Shown here: in pieces, positions 27,642 to 35,366 of the stretch
Numbering within the stretch: position 1 is the first letter of the stretch
Layout of the letters: each line of letters begins with the position of its first letter
NCBI GenBank assembly: GCA_036172455.1
Contig: JAXKVY010000002.1
Coordinates: 434,001 to 498,000, forward strand
Origin: Candidatus Izemoplasma sp.
Lineage (GTDB): Bacteria; Bacillota_I; Bacilli_A; Izemoplasmatales; Izemoplasmataceae
Length of the DNA stretch: 64,000 nt
Reading direction: 5' to 3'
The notes under the pieces: generated by a model
Told to the model about the DNA's origin: nothing
What the model saw: the letters and a program-made list of their open reading frames with translations, nothing else
The model's database searches: none
Made by a program: the position numbers and the translations under genes

Positions 27642-28016
27642 ATGAAAATTTTAGCATGTGTTGGTAGCAAACGCAAAAACGGAAACACACACACATTAGT
27701 AAAACAAGCAATGGAACAATTTGATTCTAGTAACAGCATTGATATCGTAACATTATCTGATTATAACTTTGAAGGATGTACAGGTTGCGAGGGCTGTGCT
27801 ATGACCAATGAATGTGTTATCCAAGATGATATGCAGATTCTTTATGGTAAGATAGATGCAGCTGATTTACTAATCCTAGCCTCTCCCACTTACTATTATA
27901 ATATTACAGCTGACATTTTTACATTTATTTAATAAAACTGATGCGAAGGAAAGTGATCAAGCACAACAACAAATAAATCACTTTGTCACAGAAATCAAGT
28001 CATCTATAAAAAAATA
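27642..28016 (+). pseudogene. NADPH-dependent FMN reductase / flavodoxin-like protein, truncated by deletion
   Basis: The ATG at 27642 has AGGTGATAATT upstream. The first 97 codons read MKILACVGSKRKNGNTHTLV (flavin phosphate loop), then a cysteine segment CTGCEGCAMTNECVIQDDM, and ADLLILASPTYYYNITADIFTFI, then a double stop. Family members run to about 180-200 residues. In another frame right after the stops, a plausible C-terminal end appears (FNKTDAKESDQAQQQINHF to a stop at 28014-28016), so an internal segment of about 60 codons is missing together with a frameshift. Probably inactive. Confidence 0.75.
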
Positions 28017-28074
28017 AATTATATAATAATTTAGCCCAACAGTGGGATATATATTGTTTGATTCAACGGCATTA

Positions 28075-28097
28075 TGTGATATCATATAAGTGTCACA
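28075..28097. promoter_or_regulatory. inverted repeat before the BusR-like regulator, possible operator
   Basis: TGTGA (28075-28079) and TCACA (28093-28097) flank 13 bases containing TATCAT, a plausible -10 with TTTGAT 17 bases upstream. It could mediate autoregulation; weak evidence. Confidence 0.4.
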
Positions 28098-28113
28098 AAA
28101 GGAGGATGTCCTG

Positions 28114-28743
28114 TTGAAAGAACCAAAAAATCTAGCTAAACATGTACAGATAGCATATGAAATAGCACAAAAGATAAATCAAAACATATTACAAGAAGGC
28201 GATAAACTACGGGGACGTAATTTAGCTGCAACAGAATACAAAGTCTCCTCAGAAACAGTTCGAAAAGCACTTGCGCTCCTTCAACAAAAAGGAGTCGTTA
28301 TTGTTAAAGAACAAAGTGGGGCCTTTGTCTTATCAGTAGAATATGCCAAAGATTTTGTGAAAGCTATCAAGGAAGATATGAAATTATCGAATCATGTGGA
28401 AAACATAAAAGAGTTATTAAAAGAAAACAAAGCAATAACGAAACAAATAGAAAAAGAGTTCCGATTAATTGATCTCACAAAACGCAAGAGTACAACCGAC
28501 TTGCCTTTTGATATTTTTAGTTTTAAAGTGACTAAAAATTGTCAATTGATTGGTAAAACGATGCAAGAATGTGCTTTTTTCCATAATACAGGAGCCACCT
28601 TGTTTGGTATGATTAAAAATAAACAAGTAATTTCTTCTGTTCCTAACTCAACTGTAATCGATGTAGACGATATTTTGTTTTTCTCAGGGGATGAAAAGAA
28701 AAAAGCGAAAACACTTACATATATAAAAGATATTTCTAGTTAA
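28114..28743 (+). CDS. busR: GntR-type regulator with C-terminal RCK_C (TrkA_C) domain, BusR-like
   Basis: 209 residues from a TTG start at 28114, eight bases after AAAGGAGG; an upstream in-frame GTG overlaps that site and is less likely. Residues about 10-75 form a GntR winged helix (AYEIAQKINQNILQEGDKL, then SSETVRKALALLQQKGVV). A linker coiled coil (about 85-125) leads to an RCK_C domain (FSFKVTKNCQLIGKTMQEC to DVDDILFFSGDEKK). This architecture is that of BusR of Streptococcus and Lactococcus, which binds c-di-AMP and represses the glycine betaine transporter. The genes immediately downstream code such a transporter, and a bipartite palindromic site overlaps their promoter. Confidence 0.85.
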   Translation: MKEPKNLAKHVQIAYEIAQKINQNILQEGDKLRGRNLAATEYKVSSETVRKALALLQQKGVVIVKEQSGAFVLSVEYAKDFVKAIKEDMKLSNHVENIKELLKENKAITKQIEKEFRLIDLTKRKSTTDLPFDIFSFKVTKNCQLIGKTMQECAFFHNTGATLFGMIKNKQVISSVPNSTVIDVDDILFFSGDEKKKAKTLTYIKDISS

Positions 28744-28761
28744 GCGCTATATACCTAGAAT

Positions 28762-28782
28762 AAGCCGTTTTCGGCTTTTTTT
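28762..28782 (+). terminator. intrinsic terminator after the BusR-like gene
   Basis: AAGCCG TTTT CGGCTT followed by TTTTT; separates the regulator from the transporter operon. Confidence 0.85.
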
Positions 28783-28809
28783 ACGCGTTTTTTTAAACCA
28801 CCAAAATCA

Positions 28810-28858
28810 TTGATTAACTGACAACTTTATGATAGTATTGTAATTGTCAGTTTGACAA
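28810..28858 (+). promoter_or_regulatory. promoter and bipartite operator of the betaine transporter operon
   Basis: Two similar 15-base elements, TTGATTAACTGACAA (28810-28824) and TTGTCAGTTTGACAA (28844-28858), lie 34 bases apart start to start. AACTGACAA/TTGTCAGTT is also an exact inverted repeat (28816-28824 and 28844-28852). TTGATT (28810-28815), 17 bases, TAGTAT (28833-28838) gives a promoter lying between and over the elements, so a bound tetramer would block transcription, as described for BusR. Confidence 0.7.
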
Positions 28859-28875
28859 GGAGGAGTTTTATACAA

Positions 28876-29835
28876 ATGAAAAAATTATTTTTATTATTAT
28901 CAGCGTTCGTTATTTCGCTTGGATTAAGTGCATGTGGCGGACCCGAAGAAAAAATTATCATGGGCGAAGGAAATTGGAACTCATTCGTTTTTCATAACCA
29001 AGTAGCCAAAATTATTATTGAAGAAGGATATGATTATTCAGTAGATATTGTTCCGGCAGATACTAACGTTTTAATACCTAGTTTAAAAGAGGGCGATGTT
29101 GACATTGCAATGGAAATCTGGAGTGATAACATTCCAACATATGATGAAGATATTAAAAATGGTGCCTACGTTGAGTTAAGTACTAACTTTGATGACAACC
29201 GTCAGGGACTATATATTCCTGCTTATCTTCAAGAAGAATATCCAGAATTAATATCTGTAAGAGATTTACTTGATTATCCAAATTTATTTCCAAATCCTGA
29301 AGGTGGAGATAAAAGTGTTATTTATGGTGGTCCTGAAGGTTGGAGCGCTACAACACACTTACATGACAAGATGGAAGCTTATGGTTTAAATGAAGAATTT
29401 GTGTTTAAAACAATTGATTCAAGTTCAACATTGAATGCAAGTTTGGCTGGAGCATATGCTAATGAAGAACCATGGGTTGGATATAATTGGGAACCAACAT
29501 GGGCTTTAGGTATGTATGATATGGTATTGTTGGAAGATTCTGCTTATAGTGCTGAAGATTTCGAAGCTGGAATAGGTGCTTTCCCAAGTGTTGATGTAAA
29601 TGTTGTTGTCAATACCGAGTTTGCTGATACTTATCCAGAATTAAATACATTCTTAAGCAATTATGAAACAACAAGTGATATCACATCAGAAGCCCTAGCT
29701 TATATGCAAGATAACGATGATGATACTGGTGAGTTAGCAGCAATTTACTTCTTAACAAATTATGAAAACCTATGGAGTGAATGGGTTACTGATGAAGCCT
29801 ATAACAATGTCATGGACTACATTAATAACAAATAA
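28876..29835 (+). CDS. opuAC: glycine betaine-type ABC transporter, substrate-binding lipoprotein
   Basis: 319 residues from the ATG at 28876 with AAGGAGG. Signal peptide and lipobox LSAC (cleavage before Cys20), so it is tethered to the outer face. The mature protein has the OpuAC fold features: aromatic residues in EIWSDN, GPEGWSATTHLH and WVGYNWEPTW that can build the quaternary-amine cage, and GIGAFPSVDVNVVVN. The N-terminal longer reading has no ribosome site. First gene of opuAC-AB-AA; the order is reversed relative to Bacillus opuA. Exact ligand (betaine, proline betaine, carnitine) is inference. Confidence 0.88.
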   Translation: MKKLFLLLSAFVISLGLSACGGPEEKIIMGEGNWNSFVFHNQVAKIIIEEGYDYSVDIVPADTNVLIPSLKEGDVDIAMEIWSDNIPTYDEDIKNGAYVELSTNFDDNRQGLYIPAYLQEEYPELISVRDLLDYPNLFPNPEGGDKSVIYGGPEGWSATTHLHDKMEAYGLNEEFVFKTIDSSSTLNASLAGAYANEEPWVGYNWEPTWALGMYDMVLLEDSAYSAEDFEAGIGAFPSVDVNVVVNTEFADTYPELNTFLSNYETTSDITSEALAYMQDNDDDTGELAAIYFLTNYENLWSEWVTDEAYNNVMDYINNK

Positions 29836-29854
29836 CTAAAAACTACATAATAGA

Positions 29855-29884
29855 AAATGCAACCTTCATAGGGTTGCATTTCTA
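29855..29884 (+). terminator. hairpin between binding-protein and permease genes
   Basis: AAATGCAACC/GGTTGCATTT stem with a weak following T stretch (TTTCTAT). Likely a partial terminator or mRNA-stabilising hairpin that keeps the binding protein in excess over the membrane parts. Confidence 0.65.
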
Positions 29885-29905
29885 TCGATTTAAAGGAGTG
29901 ATTTT

Positions 29906-30763
29906 ATGTTTAATTTTCCAAAAGCCTTAGAATTTTCAATTGCTGGGTTTATTGATGCCATAGTAGATTGGATCCTTACGAATTTAGATGGCCTATTTGA
30001 ATTAATATCGACGATAATTATCTATGTATTTTATTACGTTGAAACATTTTTAAACTTTATACCTTGGTGGGCAATGATTCTTGTTATTATTTATGCAGGA
30101 TATAAACTATATAACTATAAAATGGGTCTCACCTTAGGACTACTATTATTCTTAATAGGCGTTTTTGGGCTGTGGGAAATGATGATTTATACACTAGCAA
30201 TCGTATTGATTTCAGTACTTGTTAGTTTACTTGTCGGGATTCCTACAGGGATATTTATGGCTAAAAGTACACGGGTTGAGAAAATCCTATTACCTATATT
30301 AGATGCCATGCAGACAATGCCCAGTTTTGTATACTTAATACCAGCCGTCATGTTATTTGGTCTTGGTAAAGTACCTGCAGTTTTCGCAACAACAATTTAT
30401 GCTATTCCACCGGTTATTCGTTTAACTTTCTTAGGAATATCAAATGTTGATAAAGAAGTTCGTGAAGCTGGTATGGCGTTTGGATCAACACCATTCCAAC
30501 TATTATTTAAGATAGAATTACCTCAAGCATTATCAACAATAATGACTGGGGTCAACCAAACAACAATGATGGCTATGGCAATGGTTGTTATTTCGTCAAT
30601 GATTGGTGCAGAAGGAATTGGACAAGAAGTACTCGTCGCAATTCGTAACTTAGAAGTTGGACGTGGTTTCCAAGCTGGATTCGCCGTTGTTTTCCTTGCG
30701 ATTTTACTTGATCGCTTATTACAAGGAACAACCAAGATATTACAAGGAGGCGATGAAGTATGA
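29906..30763 (+). CDS. opuAB: glycine betaine-type ABC transporter, permease
   Basis: 285 residues, AAAGGAGTG eight bases before ATG. An amphipathic N-terminal part, then about six or seven membrane helices; the ABC permease signature region includes EAGMAFGSTPFQLLFKIELPQAL (about 190-212, the EAA loop), and EGIGQEVLVAIRNLEVGRGF is typical of ProW/OpuAB. Its stop overlaps the ATPase ATG (ATGA). Confidence 0.92.
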   Translation: MFNFPKALEFSIAGFIDAIVDWILTNLDGLFELISTIIIYVFYYVETFLNFIPWWAMILVIIYAGYKLYNYKMGLTLGLLLFLIGVFGLWEMMIYTLAIVLISVLVSLLVGIPTGIFMAKSTRVEKILLPILDAMQTMPSFVYLIPAVMLFGLGKVPAVFATTIYAIPPVIRLTFLGISNVDKEVREAGMAFGSTPFQLLFKIELPQALSTIMTGVNQTTMMAMAMVVISSMIGAEGIGQEVLVAIRNLEVGRGFQAGFAVVFLAILLDRLLQGTTKILQGGDEV

Positions 30764-31947
30764 AAAAAGTAAAGCGTAAAAACAAAATTGAAGTAGAAAA
30801 CCTACAACTTATATTTGGAAAAGGCAAAGCAAAACAAAAAGCCATTAAAATGATTGAAGATGGTGCCTCTAATGAAGAAATTAGAGAAGAGACAGGATGT
30901 GCGGTTGGTATTAGAAATATTGACCTTAACATTAAAGAAGGCGAACTATTTGTTATTGTTGGACTTAGTGGAAGTGGAAAATCAAGTTTCTTAAGATGTT
31001 TTAATAAACTGAATAATCCAAACCGAGGAGAAATTAGAATTGATGGCGAAAATATCTTATCTTATGATAAAGAACAATTACGTAAACTACGCCGGAATCA
31101 AATCGGAATGGTTTTCCAACACTTTGGTTTACTTAGTCACCGTACAATTTTAGACAATGTTGCTTACGGATTAGAAGTTCAAGGTCTTGATGAAGAAACA
31201 CGCCAAGAAAAAGCTTACGAGGCCAACAAAATTGTTGGACTAGAAGGTTGGGAAGATTACTATCCACACCAATTAAGTGGTGGTATGAAACAACGTGTAG
31301 GGCTCGCTAGAGCCATTGCAACTGAACCTGAAATATTATTAATGGATGAACCCTATAGTGCACTTGACCCACTCATTAGACGCGATATGCAAAATGAGTT
31401 GTTAAATCTTGAAGAGTATATCGATAAAACGATTATCTTTATTACCCATGATATGAACGAAGCATTTAAAATGGGAGATCGGATCGCATTACTTAAAGAT
31501 GGTGAAATCGTTCAAATGGGTAAACCTATGTCATTCTTTGATGATCCAAAAAATGACTATGTTAAAGACTTTATCGCAGATGTTGATAAGGGTCAAGTAT
31601 TAAAAGCTAAACAGGTCATGGACGATGCAGAAATCGACTTTAAAGAAGATGATGACAGAAACGTTGTATTGAAAACACTCGAAAGAGAAAATCTTCAAAT
31701 TGGCTTTGTCGTTGATGATGAAAACAAACTAGTTGGTCGGATATCACTAGAAGATGTTAAGAAATCACGTGCTAAGACCATAAAAAGTCTTATTGAAACT
31801 GATATTCAATCGTTCTATCGCCAACGTTTCATTAAGGAAATCTTACCCCTCGTTGGTGAAACTGAATACTCAGTCCCTATTGTTGATTCAAAGAATCGAC
31901 TTAGAGGAACCATCAACAAAGAAGTTATTATTAACGCATTAATATAA
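30760..31947 (+). CDS. opuAA: glycine betaine-type ABC transporter, ATPase with CBS domains
   Basis: 395 residues. OpuAA/ProV-type N-terminal extension (KIEVENLQLIFGKG...EETGCAVGIRNIDL), Walker A GLSGSGKSS, signature LSGGMKQRVG, Walker B LLMDEPYSALDP, switch His in ITHDMNEA. From about residue 275 two CBS repeats follow (VLKAKQVMDDAEIDF; later YSVPIVDSKNRLRGTINKE). CBS pairs in OpuA-type ATPases sense ionic strength or bind c-di-AMP, so transport could be inhibited by the same ligand that acts on the regulator. Terminator follows. Confidence 0.93.
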   Translation: MKKVKRKNKIEVENLQLIFGKGKAKQKAIKMIEDGASNEEIREETGCAVGIRNIDLNIKEGELFVIVGLSGSGKSSFLRCFNKLNNPNRGEIRIDGENILSYDKEQLRKLRRNQIGMVFQHFGLLSHRTILDNVAYGLEVQGLDEETRQEKAYEANKIVGLEGWEDYYPHQLSGGMKQRVGLARAIATEPEILLMDEPYSALDPLIRRDMQNELLNLEEYIDKTIIFITHDMNEAFKMGDRIALLKDGEIVQMGKPMSFFDDPKNDYVKDFIADVDKGQVLKAKQVMDDAEIDFKEDDDRNVVLKTLERENLQIGFVVDDENKLVGRISLEDVKKSRAKTIKSLIETDIQSFYRQRFIKEILPLVGETEYSVPIVDSKNRLRGTINKEVIINALI

Positions 31948-31953
31948 AAATTT

Positions 31954-31986
31954 AGATACTCAGCTAAACGCTGAGTATCTTTTTTA
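31954..31986 (+). terminator. intrinsic terminator after the betaine transporter operon
   Basis: AGATACTCAGC/GCTGAGTATCT (31954-31980) then TTTTTT; an A-rich left flank may serve the convergent SDR gene too. Confidence 0.88.
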
Positions 31987-32679
31987 TTCGGGGTACATCA
32001 TTTTTCTTGTTACACCACCATCGATCGTGATAATTTCACCATTGATGAAATCATTACTGGGATCCGTTAGAAATAGTACTCCCTTTATGATATCTTCTAC
32101 TTTGCCAACTCGATTAGATAAATGGAAATCATGGTCAATATCTCTTAAATCATCATCATGGCTATTTATCCAACCAGGGGCAATCCCATTGACCGTTATG
32201 TCTTTTTCTTTAAGTGTTACCGCTAACCCATGTACTAAAGATGAGAGTCCCCCTTTAGATACAGTGTATCCAATTGTATTCTTTTCTGACATAACAGCTC
32301 GTGTTGAACTGAGAACAATAATGCGACCGTGATTTCCTTTAAACCGCTTAGCATAGTCCTGAGCTATTTGAATATGACCAACTAAATTAGTATTAATAAC
32401 CGTTTTTATATCAGTTATAGATTGATTTAAAAAAGGTGATTGATCAAACGTTGCTGCATTTAAAATAATAATGTCTATATGGTGTTCTATATTACTTAAT
32501 ACTTGATTTAATGCTTTTTCATCAGCAATGTCACATGCAATATATTTATAATTAGGTTGATTGCTTTTACTTGGCTCTAAAATATCAATATTAATCACAT
32601 AATCGCCCTCTTCCAAGTAGCGAGTCACTATCCCTTCTCCAATACCTTTTGATCCTCCAGTAATTAATATAGTTCTCAT
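31984..32679 (-). CDS. short-chain dehydrogenase/reductase
   Basis: 231 residues, classical SDR. Cofactor motif TGGSKGIGEG (7-16), CDIADE acidic site, NAAT (N-terminal to LNA), catalytic Ser in VLSSTRA, catalytic YTVSK, and the PGW segment GIAPGWINS. The acidic residue after beta-2 (NIDIL) favours NAD over NADP. Substrate unknown; no linked pathway genes. Divergent from the M28 peptidase gene. Confidence 0.88.
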   Translation of the reverse strand: MRTILITGGSKGIGEGIVTRYLEEGDYVINIDILEPSKSNQPNYKYIACDIADEKALNQVLSNIEHHIDIIILNAATFDQSPFLNQSITDIKTVINTNLVGHIQIAQDYAKRFKGNHGRIIVLSSTRAVMSEKNTIGYTVSKGGLSSLVHGLAVTLKEKDITVNGIAPGWINSHDDDLRDIDHDFHLSNRVGKVEDIIKGVLFLTDPSNDFINGEIITIDGGVTRKMMYPE

Positions 32680-32798
32680 TTCATCAACTCCTTTTAAACC
32701 TATTATACAACATTATTCAAAAAACATCATTCATTCTTAAGCGATTCATTATTGTATGATAGAATAGTAGTAAATAGCTGTGAAAGGATGATTCAACT

Positions 32799-33983
32799 AT
32801 GATAACAAAGATTCGTGAACGCGCATTTACCTTGGCACAAAAGATCATTGATAAAACTGGACCAAGATTAGCCGGAACAGAGGCATCGTTACAAGCCGCA
32901 GAAATTCTAAAAAATCGATTAAATGCGTTTTGTGATAAGACTGAATTTGATTCTTTTCATCTTCATAAAGGGGCTTTTCTAGGATGGATCCGTTTGCTTG
33001 TTTTGGCTTATACTGTTGGGGTTATATTGCTTTGGTTAGGTTATCCTACAATTGCCTTTATTTTAGCCTTAATAAGTATCTTAATACTTGTGCTTCAATT
33101 CTTCTTATACCTACCCATTATTGATTCTTTATATCCGAAAAAAGAAGGAAGGAATGTGATTGGATATATTAATCCAGAAAAAGAGATCAAACGTCAGATC
33201 ATAATTAGTGGTCATCACGACAGTGCCCGTATTTTTAATTTTTTTATTCACCAACCCAAATTGTATAATTTACGTGTGACAGGTTCCATTGCGCTTGTTA
33301 TTTTATTAACTATAACCTCACTAGTTATGATGCTAATTAATATGCCCATTGGAGAGTTAATCATTGTAATCATTCTAACTGCTGGCTTATTACTAGTCCT
33401 ACAGATGTGGTTCTTCGCTTCTCATAAAGGAACACCAGGAGCTGGAGATAACCTAATAGCCAGTACAATGGCTATTGAACTTGGAAAATACTTTAGCGAT
33501 TATACACTAGAACATACGCGTATTATAATTGCTAGTTTTGATGCGGAGGAAGAAGGTTTACGTGGTGCTAGAGCATTCGCAAAACATCATAAGGTATTAT
33601 TGAATAAATACCCTACCACATTATTGAATACTGACTGTGCCTATAATCTGGACGATTTGTTTTTCTTAACCAGTGATATTAATGGCGCCGTAGATTTAGA
33701 TACTCCACTGGCCAAAGATTTAGTTAATATCGCTGAAAAGCAAGGCTACAAAACATGCCATAAACCAATTGCATTTCTAACAGGTGGAACTGATGCGGCT
33801 GAACTAGCCAAAGTTGGTATCAAAGCAACAACGTTAATTGGCATGCCTTGGGATAATAATTCCCGCTCAAGTGTGTATCATACACCAAATGATACACTGG
33901 ATAGTGTTGATCCAAAAGTTATCGAAGCTGCTATTTCTATTTTTAAAGAATATATTGAGAATGAGGATACATTAACTAGCTAA
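32799..33983 (+). CDS. M28-family metallopeptidase with membrane segments inside the catalytic domain
   Basis: 394 residues. The di-zinc ligands of M28 peptidases are all visible: His140 in GHHDS, Asp217 in GAGDN, Glu250/Glu251 in FDAEEEGL (general base and ligand), Asp279 in NTDCAYN, and a C-terminal His in SVYHTPNDT. No signal peptide. Hydrophobic pairs at about 62-80/82-104 and 160-182/184-205 give an even number of helices; the second pair is inserted between the first and second zinc ligand. Predicted topology keeps the active site on one (probably cytoplasmic) side. GAAAGG precedes the ATG; terminator follows. Substrate unknown. Confidence 0.85.
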   Translation: MITKIRERAFTLAQKIIDKTGPRLAGTEASLQAAEILKNRLNAFCDKTEFDSFHLHKGAFLGWIRLLVLAYTVGVILLWLGYPTIAFILALISILILVLQFFLYLPIIDSLYPKKEGRNVIGYINPEKEIKRQIIISGHHDSARIFNFFIHQPKLYNLRVTGSIALVILLTITSLVMMLINMPIGELIIVIILTAGLLLVLQMWFFASHKGTPGAGDNLIASTMAIELGKYFSDYTLEHTRIIIASFDAEEEGLRGARAFAKHHKVLLNKYPTTLLNTDCAYNLDDLFFLTSDINGAVDLDTPLAKDLVNIAEKQGYKTCHKPIAFLTGGTDAAELAKVGIKATTLIGMPWDNNSRSSVYHTPNDTLDSVDPKVIEAAISIFKEYIENEDTLTS

Positions 33984-33984
33984 T

Positions 33985-34023
33985 AAAAATGAGTACATTT
34001 TAATGAATGTACTCATTTTTTTA
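33985..34023 (+). terminator. intrinsic terminator after the M28 peptidase gene
   Basis: AAATGAGTACATT/AATGTACTCATTT stem then TTTT. Confidence 0.88.
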
Positions 34024-34299
34024 TGTGATAAAATCCAACTAAGCCTAAGTCTTGATATACTTTTGATCTAAGTCCTTCAAAAAACTTCTTTTACTCATCT
34101 GTATTGTCAGTTGTTAAGACTAAAAGATCTTAAATGTAACTAGTGGTTTCGCCATCACATATAACATTGATTAGTCTAATAAGTTTGCCATCATCATAAG
34201 CCGCATAAACAGCTAATGAGTGTTTAATCGCTTTTAGTAACTTAGTTAAATTATTAGTAGAGTGATTCCATCCATTATCTAAATAGAGAGTTTTTATAA
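34013..34299 (-). pseudogene. GNAT acetyltransferase remnant
   Basis: Directly after truA, AAGGGAGAAGTT is followed by ATA (34297-34299) where an ATG is expected, then KTLYLDNGWNHSTNNLTKLL, KHSLAVYAAYDDGKLIRLIN and VICDGETTSYI, which is the usual N-terminal half of a GNAT protein (aromatic-Gly-Trp, Ser, AYDDGKL and DG motifs). Then come a stop, DLLVL, a gap where the acetyl-CoA loop (Q/RxxGxG/A) should be, another stop, and a C-terminal-like KKFFEGLRSKVYQDLGLVGF. Lost start, two stops and an internal deletion show real decay. This remnant fills most of the truA to M28 gap. Confidence 0.75.
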
Positions 34300-34307
34300 C
34301 TTCTCCC

Positions 34308-35366
34308 TTAAATATTAATGGTTTCTATTGAATCATTACTATCCTCGTAAAATACCTTATTCAAGTATAACCCTGATGGATTTGCTAATGTCTTGATAAT
34401 TTCGTTATCTCTCTCATCAAACACATCTTTCAAAGCATAGTCTACTTTTCCTTGTGCAATCATAACACTAGCCCCAACAATATATCTCACCATATGTCTT
34501 AAAAAACCTTTGGCTTTAATAATGATATGGATTTTATGCTGAGTGACTTGATGAACATGTATTTCATCAACAGTACGGATTGTGTTTGTCGTCTGTGGCC
34601 GTTTGCTAAAACCATAAAAATCATGGGTTCCAATAACATCATTTAATATGTTTTTTAAATGATCAAAATTCACAGATCCAATAAACCATTCATTATGGGT
34701 TAATGTTGCATCGTACGGGCCTGTATTCAACTTATAGAGATATTCTTTTTGCTGAACATCAAAGCGTGCGTGAAATGCTTTAGGTACATTCATTATGTTA
34801 TATGCGTAGATATCATCTGGTAATATTGCATTGATAATATATTGATATTTCTCAATGGGCATTAAACTAGATGTATCAAAATGGATAACTTGAGCAATTG
34901 CATTTACGTGTCGATCAGTACGGCCACTACTAACCACTTTAATGGATTCTTTTAAGGCTTCTTTTAATGTCTTTTCTATGACAGATTGAATGGTAACATG
35001 GTGATTCTGTTTTTGAAAACCGTGGTACATATGCCCATTATAGGATAATGACATCTTAATGCGGTTACGTCCATCATCAGGCATTTGATAGTAATGTACT
35101 ATATTACCGTTTTTTATTGTGAATTTAGCAGCATATTGTTTACCACCAGTCGCGAATCGAGTATAATATTTAGCGCCATACTGCGTAATATCTATAACTT
35201 TATAATCGGTAAACTTTGTAAAAAAGTATGTTGTAAATGCGTCGATATTTGGAAATTGATGCGTGTGTTGAATATTAGCTTGAAAGAGTGTTTTATCTAC
35301 GCAATCAAATAATTTTTCCTTATCCTTATTCTGCAATGCGAGATAAAAATCTTCAATCAGTTTCAT
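34308..35366 (-). CDS. truA: tRNA pseudouridine synthase A with an extra N-terminal NTF2/SnoaL-like domain
   Basis: TruA makes pseudouridine at positions 38-40 of the anticodon arm. Residues about 103-352 are TruA: MSLSYNGHMYHGFQKQ, the catalytic Asp151 in SSGRTDRHVNAIAQVIHF, FHARFDVQQKEYLYKL, and KGFLRHMVRYIVG. The first ~98 residues (MKLIEDFYLALQNKDKEKLF ... GGKQYAAKFTIKNGNIVHYY) look like an NTF2/SnoaL-type alpha+beta cone. The internal Met105 has no ribosome site, while the upstream ATG at 35366 overlaps the ecfT stop, so the fusion is read as one protein. What the extra domain does is unknown. Confidence 0.9.
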   Translation of the reverse strand: MKLIEDFYLALQNKDKEKLFDCVDKTLFQANIQHTHQFPNIDAFTTYFFTKFTDYKVIDITQYGAKYYTRFATGGKQYAAKFTIKNGNIVHYYQMPDDGRNRIKMSLSYNGHMYHGFQKQNHHVTIQSVIEKTLKEALKESIKVVSSGRTDRHVNAIAQVIHFDTSSLMPIEKYQYIINAILPDDIYAYNIMNVPKAFHARFDVQQKEYLYKLNTGPYDATLTHNEWFIGSVNFDHLKNILNDVIGTHDFYGFSKRPQTTNTIRTVDEIHVHQVTQHKIHIIIKAKGFLRHMVRYIVGASVMIAQGKVDYALKDVFDERDNEIIKTLANPSGLYLNKVFYEDSNDSIETINI

